A DNA stretch of 64,000 nucleotides from Burkholderiales bacterium (GTDB taxonomy: Bacteria; Pseudomonadota; Gammaproteobacteria; Burkholderiales; Burkholderiaceae_C). Below the pieces are notes generated by a model that saw only the letters and a program-made list of their open reading frames with translations, had not been told where the DNA came from and searched no databases. The DNA is taken from positions 79,295 to 143,294 of the forward strand of contig JAGWTU010000009.1 in NCBI GenBank assembly GCA_028868825.1, given 5' to 3'. The translations under genes were made by a program, and so were the position numbers. Of this stretch, positions 23,420 through 32,036 are shown one piece after another; within the stretch, counting starts at the first letter, position 1, and each line of letters begins with the position of its first letter.

Positions 23420-24847
23420 ATGACCTTTGCGCAATTCATGTCGATACTGCGGGCGCGGTGGAAGGTGGCGCTGGCGGTGCTGCTGGCGACGGTCGGCCTG
23501 ACGCTGCTCATCAGCCTCCTGATGCCCAAGCAGTACAAGGCGATCGCCAGCGTCGTCATCGATTTCAAGCCCGATCCGATTTCCGCCATGCTCAATGGCG
23601 GCATCCCGACGCCGGGATTCATGGCGACGCAGGTCGACATCATCCAGAGCGATCGCGTCGCCCAGCGGGTCGTCCGCAATCTCAAACTCGCCGACAACCC
23701 GCAGATCCGCAAGCAGTGGCAGGACGAGGCCAATGGCGAAGGGTCCATCGAATCCTGGCTGGGCACGGTGTTCCAGAAGAACATGGATGTCGTGCCTTCG
23801 CGCGAAAGCAGCGTCATTCAGGTGAGCTACAAGGCCGGCGATCCGCGTTTCGCCGCCGCATTGGCCAACGCTTTCGTGAAGGCCTATATCGACACCTCCT
23901 TGGAATTGCGCGTGGATCCCGCGCGTCGTTATTCGAATTTCTTCGAGGCGCAGTCCAAGGAAGCGCGTGAGGCGCTCGAAGCGGCACAGACCAAGCTCAG
24001 CAGCTTCCAGAAGGACAACGGCATCATCGCCTCCGACGAGCGGCTGGATATCGAAAATGCGCGATTGAACGAGCTTTCGACGCAGCTCACGGCATTGCAG
24101 GCCCTCGCCGCCGAGTCTTCCAGCCGGCAGGCCCAGGCCCAGGGCGCGCAAGGCGACCGCATGCAGGAAGTGCTGAACAATTCGCTCATCCTGGGCATCA
24201 AGGCCGATATCAACCGGGGCGAGGCGCGCTTGCAGGAAATGTCGACCCGCTACGGCGACAGCCACCCCTCGGTGCTGGAGGCCAAGGCCAATCTGGCCGA
24301 GCTGCGATCGCGGCTCGACAGCGAGACCAAGAAGGTCGTCAGCGGCGTGGGGCTGAACAACAACGTCAATCGCCAGCGCGAAGCCGATATCCGCGCCTCG
24401 CTGGAAGCCCAGCGCGCCAAGGTACTCAAGCTCAAGGCCGTGCGTGACGAGGGGTTGGTCATCATGCGCGATGTCGAGAACGCCCAGCGTGCCTACGATG
24501 CCGTGCGCCAGCGCTATATCCAGACCAATCTCGAGAGCCAGACGACGCAGAGCAACGTGAACATGCTGACCGAGGCCGTGCCGCCGATCACGCCGTCGTC
24601 GCCGCGCCTGGTGCTGAATACGCTGCTGGCCCTGCTCGGAGGCATCTTGCTGGCCATCGGCACGGCCCTGTTCCTCGAGTTGCGTGACCGCCGCGTTCGC
24701 AACCTCGACGATGTCGTTGCCGCGCTCGACCTGCCGGTGATCGGCAACCTCGACAAACCCGGTTCGAAATCGGGCAAGAGGGGCGGGCATTCCATCATGC
24801 GGCAGCGCCTGCTGGCGCCGCTGCCCGAATCCGGCAGGGGTGCCTGA
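23420..24847 (+). CDS. epsF: EpsF chain-length determinant (Wzz/GNVR)
   Basis: A 475-residue polysaccharide co-polymerase. A transmembrane helix near residues 15-35 precedes a Wzz domain, a long coiled coil (about 180-380) follows and a second transmembrane helix lies near 400-425 (VLNTLLALLGGILLAIGTAL). The C-terminal cytoplasmic tail of about 50 residues would contact EpsG. It sets polymer length in the inner membrane. Its TGATG overlap with epsG indicates translational coupling. Confidence 0.92.
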   Translation: MTFAQFMSILRARWKVALAVLLATVGLTLLISLLMPKQYKAIASVVIDFKPDPISAMLNGGIPTPGFMATQVDIIQSDRVAQRVVRNLKLADNPQIRKQWQDEANGEGSIESWLGTVFQKNMDVVPSRESSVIQVSYKAGDPRFAAALANAFVKAYIDTSLELRVDPARRYSNFFEAQSKEAREALEAAQTKLSSFQKDNGIIASDERLDIENARLNELSTQLTALQALAAESSSRQAQAQGAQGDRMQEVLNNSLILGIKADINRGEARLQEMSTRYGDSHPSVLEAKANLAELRSRLDSETKKVVSGVGLNNNVNRQREADIRASLEAQRAKVLKLKAVRDEGLVIMRDVENAQRAYDAVRQRYIQTNLESQTTQSNVNMLTEAVPPITPSSPRLVLNTLLALLGGILLAIGTALFLELRDRRVRNLDDVVAALDLPVIGNLDKPGSKSGKRGGHSIMRQRLLAPLPESGRGA

Positions 24848-25800
24848 TGGCCCAGTTCAGAGACACTTTGCTCGACGCGAACGACATGTCCAACGCCGGA
24901 GAGTCGGCCGTGAATTCGGTGCCTCCATTGCTCGGCAGCAGGGCCCATGATGCGGATGCCAACGGGCGCAATCGAACCATCGGCGACATCCTGGCGGAAT
25001 TGCGCGACCTCACCGCCGAGCAGGTGGCCAAGGCGCTCAGCTATCAACAGGAAAAGGGTGTCCGCTTCGGCGAGGCGGCGGTCGCGCTCGGCTTCGCCAG
25101 CAACGACGACGTGCTGTTCGCGCTTTCGCGCCAGTTTCAGTATCCCTACGCGCCCGAGGAGCGGCGACGCACCGGTCCCGAACTGGTGGCGTTGAACGAG
25201 CCCTTCTCCAGCGCTGCCGAGAACTTCAGGGCCCTGCGCAGCCAGTTGATGGTGCGCGTGTTCCGCGAGGGCGGACCGCGTCCCGCCCTGGCCGTCATCA
25301 GCCCCGATTCGGGGGACGGCAAGACCTACGCGGCATCGAACCTGGCCGTGACCTTCGCGCAACTGGGTGGCCGCACGCTGCTGGTCGATGCCGACATGCG
25401 CGGCCCCCGCGTGCACGAGGTCTTCGGACTCAGGAACGCCGCCGGACTTTCGAGCATCCTTTCGGGCCGCACCGACAAGCAGGTGATCCAGCAGGTGGCC
25501 GGCCTGCCGAGTCTTTTTGTTCTGCCCGTCGGAACGACGCCGCCGAATCCGCTGGAGTTGGTCGAACGCCCGGCCTTCGGCCTGCTGATGCGTGAACTCT
25601 CGAGCAAATTCGATCATGTGATCGTCGACACGCCGGCCGCCGTCTACGGCTCGGACGCCGCCGTCATCGCGGCCAAATGCGGTGCGGCGATCGTCATCGC
25701 CCGCAAGGACATGTCGAGTACCGATGCGCTGCGCGAACTGGTCGCCGCGCTGCAGGGCACGTCCACCAAGATGGCGGGCGCTGTCTTCAACCAGCGCTGA
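24847..25800 (+). CDS. epsG: EpsG, tyrosine-kinase-like ATPase of chain-length control
   Basis: A 317-residue cytoplasmic BY-kinase-like ATPase. Residues 35-115 form a GspE/MshE-N-like domain (IGDILAELRDLTAEQVAKAL). The nucleotide site is SPDSGDGKTYAASN with K159, and Walker A' is LLVDADMRGPR. The usual C-terminal tyrosine cluster is absent; the protein ends TKMAGAVFNQR. It may therefore act as an ATPase switch for EpsF rather than an autophosphorylating kinase. It is typical of EpsG in XrtB clusters. Confidence 0.9.
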   Translation: MAQFRDTLLDANDMSNAGESAVNSVPPLLGSRAHDADANGRNRTIGDILAELRDLTAEQVAKALSYQQEKGVRFGEAAVALGFASNDDVLFALSRQFQYPYAPEERRRTGPELVALNEPFSSAAENFRALRSQLMVRVFREGGPRPALAVISPDSGDGKTYAASNLAVTFAQLGGRTLLVDADMRGPRVHEVFGLRNAAGLSSILSGRTDKQVIQQVAGLPSLFVLPVGTTPPNPLELVERPAFGLLMRELSSKFDHVIVDTPAAVYGSDAAVIAAKCGAAIVIARKDMSSTDALRELVAALQGTSTKMAGAVFNQR

Positions 25801-25818
25801 CCCGGTTTGGGCCCCGCG

Positions 25819-26706
25819 ATGTCCAGCGCAATGCCCGGCCAGGCTCCGATGCGCATGTCCTCCGATGCGCTGATCAAGCTGGGTGTGCTCGCGGCGGGCT
25901 TCCTGATCCTCGTCGTGCCCACCGTGGTGCGGCTGACGCAGCAGGTGTGGCAAAGCGACGAGCAGGGGCACGGCCCCATCATCGCCGCCGTCAGTCTGTT
26001 CCTGATGTGGCGCCGCCGGCAACAGCTGATCGATGCGCCTTATCGACCGGCCAACGCCCGGGGCTGGATCCTGTTCCTGCTTTCGATGGTCGCCTACGCG
26101 CTCGGGCGGTCGCAGCAGATCATCCAGGGCGAGGTGGTCGGCCTGATCGGGGCCGCGACCTCGGTCCTGCTGCTGGTGCGGGGCGTCGAAGGCCTGCGCA
26201 TCGTGGCCTTTCCGCTCTTCTTCATGATCTTCCTGGTGCCGCTGCCGGGTGTGCTGGTCCAGGCCATCACGATCCCGTTGAAATCCGCCGTTTCGTACGT
26301 GGCCGAGGATGTGATGTACCGGGCCGGCTATCCGATAGGTCGCACCGGCGTGATCCTGACGGTGGGCCCCTACCAGTTGCTGGTGGCCGATGCCTGTTCC
26401 GGGCTCAATTCGATGTTCACGCTCGAAGCCCTGGGCCTGTTGTATGCCAACCTGATGGGCTACACGAGCAAATTGCGCAACGTGATCCTGGCCATCCTCG
26501 TCGTGCCGATCGCCTTCGTCTCCAATGTCATCCGGGTCGTCGTGCTCGTGCTCGTGACCTATCATTTCGGCGATGCGGCGGGCCAGGGATTCGTGCACGA
26601 ATTTGCCGGCATGGTGCTCTTCGGGGTCGGTCTGGCGATCATGCTCGCCACCGACAGCCTGCTGGGCCGCATGCTGGGGCAGGACCACGGTGCCCGCCAC
26701 CCATGA
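25819..26706 (+). CDS. xrtB: Exosortase B (EpsH/XrtB family)
   Basis: A 295-residue polytopic inner-membrane cysteine protease/transpeptidase, with about eight hydrophobic helices. The catalytic triad is visible: C193 in DACSGLNSM, R239 in FVSNVIRVVV and H260 in VHEFAGM. Exosortases process PEP-CTERM proteins and are tied to EPS production. Several in-frame starts exist (TTG 25807; ATG 25819, 25831, 25849, 25855); none has a strong ribosome site. The first ATG was chosen. It overlaps epsI by ATGA. No PEP-CTERM protein is encoded in the window. Confidence 0.92.
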   Translation: MSSAMPGQAPMRMSSDALIKLGVLAAGFLILVVPTVVRLTQQVWQSDEQGHGPIIAAVSLFLMWRRRQQLIDAPYRPANARGWILFLLSMVAYALGRSQQIIQGEVVGLIGAATSVLLLVRGVEGLRIVAFPLFFMIFLVPLPGVLVQAITIPLKSAVSYVAEDVMYRAGYPIGRTGVILTVGPYQLLVADACSGLNSMFTLEALGLLYANLMGYTSKLRNVILAILVVPIAFVSNVIRVVVLVLVTYHFGDAAGQGFVHEFAGMVLFGVGLAIMLATDSLLGRMLGQDHGARHP

Positions 26707-27509
26707 ATGCGCCCGTGCTCGAATCGCCGGCCGCGGTGGCACCCCCGGCATCCGCCGCCCGACTGCCGCTGTCGCGGGTGCTGGTGCTGGTGGGCCTGAT
26801 GTTGCTGGCGGCCGCCACCGGCGTCTGGTTGCGGCCTGACTATCGCCTGTCGGAGCACAAGCCGGCGATCGCCCTGGCGACCCAGGTGCCGGAAGCGTTC
26901 GGCGAATGGAAGATCGACCGCACGCTGGCGCCGGTGGTGCCCGATCCCAGCCTGCAATCGGCCCTCGATGCGCTGTATTCGCAGACGCTGGCGCGCACCT
27001 ATGTCAACGCCGCCGGCGAACGCGTGATGCTGTCCATCGCCTACGGCAGTGACCAGAGCAGCGAGACGACGGCCGTGCATCGGCCCGAGTTCTGCTATTC
27101 GGCGCAGGGCTTCCGCGTCCGGCGCATCGGCGAGACCGTGCTGCATGTGGGCCCGGCCCTCGTGCCGGCCGCACGGCTGGTGGCCAACCTGGGGCCACGC
27201 ATCGAACCCATCACCTATTGGGTGACGTTGGACGAGGCCGCGACGCTGCCGGGTTGGGGGCGCAAGCTCGAGCAGTTGCGCTACGGGCTGCGCGGGCAGA
27301 TACCGGATGGGATGCTGGTACGGGTATCGGCGATCTCATCGTCGATCGAGCAGTCCTACGCGTTGCAGCAACGATTCCTGGAACAGATGTACGCTGCGAT
27401 ACCGACGCCCGTGCGCACGCGATACTTCGGTGGAGATACGAGCTCTGGCGAAACCTTGTCGACGCCGGAACCATCCAGAGGCATGAATCCGCCTCCAATA
27501 CAGCGATAA
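26703..27509 (+). CDS. epsI: Exosortase-associated protein EpsI
   Basis: A 268-residue protein with one N-terminal membrane anchor (LVLVGLMLLAAATGVWL) and a periplasmic EpsI domain. The family motif HRPEFCYSAQGF is present, as are YGSDQSSETTAVH and ITYWVTLD. EpsI is the constant partner of XrtB. Its biochemical role is unknown. The C-terminal tail of about 25 residues is Pro/Ser-rich. Confidence 0.92.
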   Translation: MNAPVLESPAAVAPPASAARLPLSRVLVLVGLMLLAAATGVWLRPDYRLSEHKPAIALATQVPEAFGEWKIDRTLAPVVPDPSLQSALDALYSQTLARTYVNAAGERVMLSIAYGSDQSSETTAVHRPEFCYSAQGFRVRRIGETVLHVGPALVPAARLVANLGPRIEPITYWVTLDEAATLPGWGRKLEQLRYGLRGQIPDGMLVRVSAISSSIEQSYALQQRFLEQMYAAIPTPVRTRYFGGDTSSGETLSTPEPSRGMNPPPIQR

Positions 27510-27512
27510 CTT

Positions 27513-28925
27513 GTGGTCAGCGTGGCCATGCCGTCTACCTGGGTTCGCGAGCGATTGCGGCATATCAGGCTTACGCCGTTCGATCAATCCACTGAAAACG
27601 GGCGATCGGACGAGCGGCTTCGCCGCCTAGGGTTGAGCGCGGGCGCCACCGCATTGTCGCGGGTCCTCGCCCTATTGGTGACAATCGCCTCGATTCCCCT
27701 GGCGCTCGGCTACCTTGGAAAAGAGCGCTTCGGTGTCTGGTCCACGCTCAGTGCACTGGTCGTGGCACTTCAGTTTGCCGATCTGGGTATAGGCAACGGC
27801 GTCATCAACGCGGTTTCCACGGCGCACGGAAAAGGAGATGCGCTAAGACTGAGACAACACGTGTCGACCGCCTTCTTTTCGTTGCTTGCCATTGGATGCG
27901 TGCTCGCGGGCGTGGCGTTTTCGATCATTCCCTTGATTTCATGGAGTGAGCTGTTTCATCTGAGGGATCCGCTGGCTGCTCGAGAGGTGTTGCCAGCCGT
28001 GTTGGCATTCGCGATATGTTTTGCATTGTCAGTTCCCTTGAGCCTGGTCCAGCGCGTGCAGATCGGACTTCAAAGCGGATTTATCGCCAGCGGTTGGCAG
28101 TGTGTAGCCAACGCATTGAGTTTGCTTGCCATCTGGGCATGCGCGCGTTCGCAACTCGGCCTGGCCTGGATGGTCGTCGCGCTGCTTGGTGCGCCTTTGG
28201 TTGCGTCGTTCATCAATTCGGCAATCTTCTTCTGGCGGCATGACTCGCGCTATCGACCCGACTGGAAATTGATCAAGAAGGATTCTCTTCACCTCCTGAT
28301 GCGGGTGGGGGGTGGTTTCCTCGTTCTTCAGATTTCGGTGGCTATCGTCTTCTCATCGGATGCCATCATCATTGCGAAGGTTCTTGGCGCCTCCGAGGTG
28401 ATGAACTATTCGGTCCCGGAAAAGTTGTTCAGCATCATTTCCTTGATCATCGCGACCTCGATCATGCCTCTTTGGCCCGCGTACGGCGAAGCGCTTGCGC
28501 GCGGCGATGTGTCGTGGATCACAAGGACCCTGCGCCGGTCGGCAACGATGGCCGCCATGTTTGCGCTGATCTCTGCGTTGCTGCTGGTCATGGCCGCGCC
28601 GAAATTGATTGCCCTCTGGGTGGGTGACAAGGTCGTCGTTGGCCTGCCGCTCTTGCTGTCCATGGCGCTTTGGCGCATTTTGGAGGGAACTGGATTCGCC
28701 TTCGGAATGTTCTTGAACGGGTGTGGAATAATTCGCTTTCAGGTGATTTCCTCGTGTCTAATGGCTTTCTGCGCGATTGCCTTGAAGCCGATGCTGGTTT
28801 CGAAAATAGGCATTGCGGGCGCGCCGCTGGTCACGGCAGTTGTATACCTTGCCTTGACCTTGGTGCCGTTGGCATTCCTGCTTCGTGGAATGGTCTTGAA
28901 ATTGCAATCTGGAATCTCCGCGTGA
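27513..28925 (+). CDS. Wzx-like oligosaccharide flippase
   Basis: A 470-residue protein with about 12-14 hydrophobic helices of the polysaccharide-transport (MATE-like) superfamily. It has the family opening SAGATALSRVLALLVTIASIPL and YLGKERFGVWSTLSAL. It should flip the lipid-linked repeat unit across the inner membrane. Starts at GTG 27513 or ATG 27528 are equally possible. From this gene onward codons are noticeably more AT-rich than in neighbouring genes, a sign of separate origin of this module. Confidence 0.88.
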   Translation: MVSVAMPSTWVRERLRHIRLTPFDQSTENGRSDERLRRLGLSAGATALSRVLALLVTIASIPLALGYLGKERFGVWSTLSALVVALQFADLGIGNGVINAVSTAHGKGDALRLRQHVSTAFFSLLAIGCVLAGVAFSIIPLISWSELFHLRDPLAAREVLPAVLAFAICFALSVPLSLVQRVQIGLQSGFIASGWQCVANALSLLAIWACARSQLGLAWMVVALLGAPLVASFINSAIFFWRHDSRYRPDWKLIKKDSLHLLMRVGGGFLVLQISVAIVFSSDAIIIAKVLGASEVMNYSVPEKLFSIISLIIATSIMPLWPAYGEALARGDVSWITRTLRRSATMAAMFALISALLLVMAAPKLIALWVGDKVVVGLPLLLSMALWRILEGTGFAFGMFLNGCGIIRFQVISSCLMAFCAIALKPMLVSKIGIAGAPLVTAVVYLALTLVPLAFLLRGMVLKLQSGISA

Positions 28926-28953
28926 GCCAAGTGGCAACTCGGATGAATGAGCC

Positions 28954-29769
28954 ATGAGTGACCACATTGAAACCTATCTGCGGAGGTTCGAGCCGATTTC
29001 CTCGTTGGATCGATCGATTCTGCTGCGGGAGATGGACGCGGTATGGGACGAGATGGGCCTGGACAATTCCATGCCGCTTTGCAAGCAGGAGTCGAAGGTC
29101 GCCCGCTTCTATGGCCATCCCGTGTGGGTGCTGAATGGACTGTTCTCGGAGGTGGATCCAATGTCTCGAAAACACCGGGAGGCCATTGCCGATTATCTGT
29201 CGGAACTGAAGCCCAGGCGTATCGCCGACTATGGCGGCGGAAGCGGCGTGTTGGCGCGATTCATCGTCCAGAGATGTCATGACTGCGTCGTCGATGTGGT
29301 TGAACCGTTCCCGTCGCCATTCGTTGTTTCCAGAATGGCCGGCATCGAGCGAGTTCAATTTGTCGCCAAGCTGGAGCCTCCCTACGACGCGATCGTCGTG
29401 CAAGACGTTCTCGAGCACGTCGACGATCCGCTGGAACTGGCCTTCAACGTTGTCGATGCGACCAGGCAGGGCGGCTGCCTGGTATTCGCGAACTCATTCT
29501 GGCCCGAAATCAAATGTCACATGCCGTCGACATTCTACCTTCGATATCACTTCTCGATGATAATGAGAGCCGCCGGGCTCAAGTCTTTGGGATGTATTGC
29601 CGACGTGGGTCACAGCGAAGTGTTTTCCAAAGTGTCGCCGGCAAATCGATACCTTGCCGGGCAAGTTGCCTCCCTGGCGAAAGTGACCGGGCCTATCGTC
29701 AATCGCGCACGAGGCCGGGTGTCGGCGATCAGGCGCGCCGTAAGTCGTACCCGCGAAGCTTCAAAGTAG
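28954..29769 (+). CDS. Class I SAM-dependent methyltransferase
   Basis: A 271-residue enzyme with SAM motif I IADYGGGSGVLARF, an acidic motif II (VVDVVEPF) and the motif VVQDVLEHVDDP typical of Methyltransf_23/11 enzymes. It probably O-methylates a sugar of the repeat unit or its lipid-linked form. It belongs to the AT-richer module with the flippase and the next GT4. It starts 28 bp after the flippase stop. Confidence 0.82.
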   Translation: MSDHIETYLRRFEPISSLDRSILLREMDAVWDEMGLDNSMPLCKQESKVARFYGHPVWVLNGLFSEVDPMSRKHREAIADYLSELKPRRIADYGGGSGVLARFIVQRCHDCVVDVVEPFPSPFVVSRMAGIERVQFVAKLEPPYDAIVVQDVLEHVDDPLELAFNVVDATRQGGCLVFANSFWPEIKCHMPSTFYLRYHFSMIMRAAGLKSLGCIADVGHSEVFSKVSPANRYLAGQVASLAKVTGPIVNRARGRVSAIRRAVSRTREASK

Positions 29770-29856
29770 ACCACTGACGATAAAGGCTGTGCGATGTTGG
29801 AATGTGCGATGTTGAAGCGGAGGGCGGCTCGTTCTTGACGATGCCTCTCAAATAAC

Positions 29857-31119
29857 GTGAAGCTTGCCTTTGTCGGAACCTACGAGCAAGAAGGTGGCGC
29901 TGCGCGGGCCGCCGTTCGTTTGCGCGAGGCCTTCACGCTGGCTGGAGTCACTTCGACAATGTTCGTGCTTCAGAGATCCGGGGCAGGCGAGGGTGTGGTC
30001 GGACCAGTCGGGAACGCCGGGCGGCTGAGGGCCAGAATTCGGTGGCAAATCGATCAGTTTCCGGCGCAGGTGTTCGGTTTCAAGCGAGGTGAATTTTCCG
30101 TCAACTGGTTGGGTTCGGGGTTGCAGAGGAGCCTTTCTGCTTTTGCACCGGATATCGTGCATCTGCACTGGATCAATGCCGGATATGTCTCTCTGGGAGA
30201 GATTGAGAGCCTTGACCTCCCTGTCGTTTGGACCGCGCATGATATGTGGCCGTTTACGGGTGGTTGCCACTATGATTCGGGATGCGGTCGATATGTTGGA
30301 TCGCACTGCGTCCATTGCCCGCTGCAAACGCATGGGCGAGCGATAGAGGTGGCGTCCTCTCGACTCAAGAGAAAAGTGTCCGCGTGCGAGGCATCCGATA
30401 TTGCGTTTGTTTGTCCAAGCCGCTGGCTTGGCGATGTTGCTCGAGCCAGCCCGGTGGGGGCCGGTCGTCAAGTGGACGTGATTCCAAACTGTATCGATCT
30501 CGATCGTTATAGGCCCATTGATCGGGCCGCGGCGAGAGACCTTTTTGGCTTGGCCCACGACGAGATCATCATTCTCTTCGGGGCGCTCAGATCGCAGTCG
30601 GACCCGCGCAAGGGATTTGAGCAGCTCGATGCGGCGTTGCGATCGGTCGCTGCAACCTGGCGCGGGGCGAAGATATCGTTGTGTGTTTTTGGAACCGCGA
30701 AGCGTGGCATTTCGTCGCTCCACGGAATTCCTGTTCGGAACATGGGGCATCTCCATGATGATGAGTCACTGATAGCGTTGTATTCAGCGGCCGACATCTT
30801 CGTGGCGCCGAGTCTGCAGGATAATCTGCCGAATACCGTACTCGAGGCTGCGGCATGTGGATTGCCGACGGTTGCATTCAACGTCGGTGGAATGAGTGAC
30901 TTGATCGAGCATGAGGCAACGGGATGGCTGGCTCCGGCAGGCGACGCAAGCTCGCTGGCCGACGGCATCTCTGCGTTCCTGGCGAGCCGTGCCTGGCGAG
31001 TTCGCGCGGGTGCCGCAGCGAGGGAAGCGGCTGCGTCTCGTTTCTCGTACAAGACCGTTGCAGCGTCCTATCTTGCCGTCTATGAGCGATTGCTGACGCA
31101 CGGCAAGCGTGCAACCTGA
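29857..31119 (+). CDS. Family 4 glycosyltransferase (WcaC-like)
   Basis: A 420-residue GT-B enzyme. The N-terminal domain has YEQEGGAARAAVRL and WTAHDMWPFTGGCHY with a Cys-rich stretch (CGRYVGSHCVHCP) characteristic of WcaC-like transferases. The C-terminal domain has PSLQDNLPNTVLEAAACG, in which the usual E-x7-E is D-x7-E. It adds a sugar to the lipid-linked repeat unit. It uses a GTG start 87 bp after the methyltransferase without a clear ribosome site. Codon use is AT-rich until about its end. Confidence 0.87.
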   Translation: MKLAFVGTYEQEGGAARAAVRLREAFTLAGVTSTMFVLQRSGAGEGVVGPVGNAGRLRARIRWQIDQFPAQVFGFKRGEFSVNWLGSGLQRSLSAFAPDIVHLHWINAGYVSLGEIESLDLPVVWTAHDMWPFTGGCHYDSGCGRYVGSHCVHCPLQTHGRAIEVASSRLKRKVSACEASDIAFVCPSRWLGDVARASPVGAGRQVDVIPNCIDLDRYRPIDRAAARDLFGLAHDEIIILFGALRSQSDPRKGFEQLDAALRSVAATWRGAKISLCVFGTAKRGISSLHGIPVRNMGHLHDDESLIALYSAADIFVAPSLQDNLPNTVLEAAACGLPTVAFNVGGMSDLIEHEATGWLAPAGDASSLADGISAFLASRAWRVRAGAAAREAAASRFSYKTVAASYLAVYERLLTHGKRAT

Positions 31120-31127
31120 GTCCCTGA

Positions 31128-32036
31128 ATGTTCTCCATTGCGACACCCACACGCAATTCGCTGGACAAGCTTCGGCGGTGTGTTGGCGCGGTGCGCGGTC
31201 AGACGGGCATGCGCTTCGAGCATTTGGTGCAAGATGCGGTGTCGGCGGACGGAAGCGGAAGCTGGCTTGCGGAACAGGCGGCTATGCGAAGCGATTTGCG
31301 GCCGGTGAGCGAGCCCGACTCGGGCATGTATGACGCCATCAACCGGGCCTGGGCCCGATCGCAGGGTGGCTATCTGTCGTGGCTGAACGCCGACGAGCAA
31401 TATCTCCCCGGCACGCTGGCCCGGGTGCACGCATATTTCGAGGCCCATCCCGAGGCCGATGCGTTGTTCGCCGACTACCTGGTCGTCGACGGGCAGGGCC
31501 GGGCAGTGGCGCTGCGGCGCGAGATTCCGCTGCGGCGCTTCTATGTCGCCAACAGCTTTCTCAACGCCCAGTCCTGCACGATGTTCTTCCGCCGCCGGCT
31601 CTGGGATCGCGGCCTGCTGACGCTGGACCACCGGCTGCGCTATGCGGCCGACAAGGAACTCGTGCTCGGCCTGCTGGAGGCCGGCGCGCGAATCGATCAC
31701 CTTCCCGAGGTACTCTCGCTCTTCGGTATCGACGGGAGCAATCTCAGCACCCATCCCGCCATGGAAGAGGAAGCCGAACGCATACGACTGGCGCATGGGG
31801 CCTTCCGCTGGCGCGCGCTGCGCGCCCTCGCCCTGGGCGCCCGGCGGGCCGAGCGGATGCTGCGGGGTGCCTACCGCGCGCGCGATTTCCGCTACCGATA
31901 CGCCTTGGACGAAACACCGCATTACGCCGCCTTTCAGGCGCGAGGGCTGGGCGGGCGTTACTCCCTGGCGGATACCGAGGGTCGGGCCCAGCCGATAGAG
32001 CCCGCCGGCGAAGGCGATTGCCAGGAGCGAGCGTGA
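31128..32036 (+). CDS. Family 2 glycosyltransferase
   Basis: A 302-residue GT-A enzyme with FSIATPTRNSLDKLRRC, SEPDSGMYDAINRAWARS and the WLNADEQY segment in place of a strict DxD. These are typical of WcaA/WcaE-like GT2 enzymes of capsule clusters. A helical, basic C-terminus follows. Codon use changes back from AT-rich to GC-rich within this gene, roughly after residue 70, which marks the edge of the lower-GC module. Confidence 0.87.
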   Translation: MFSIATPTRNSLDKLRRCVGAVRGQTGMRFEHLVQDAVSADGSGSWLAEQAAMRSDLRPVSEPDSGMYDAINRAWARSQGGYLSWLNADEQYLPGTLARVHAYFEAHPEADALFADYLVVDGQGRAVALRREIPLRRFYVANSFLNAQSCTMFFRRRLWDRGLLTLDHRLRYAADKELVLGLLEAGARIDHLPEVLSLFGIDGSNLSTHPAMEEEAERIRLAHGAFRWRALRALALGARRAERMLRGAYRARDFRYRYALDETPHYAAFQARGLGGRYSLADTEGRAQPIEPAGEGDCQERA

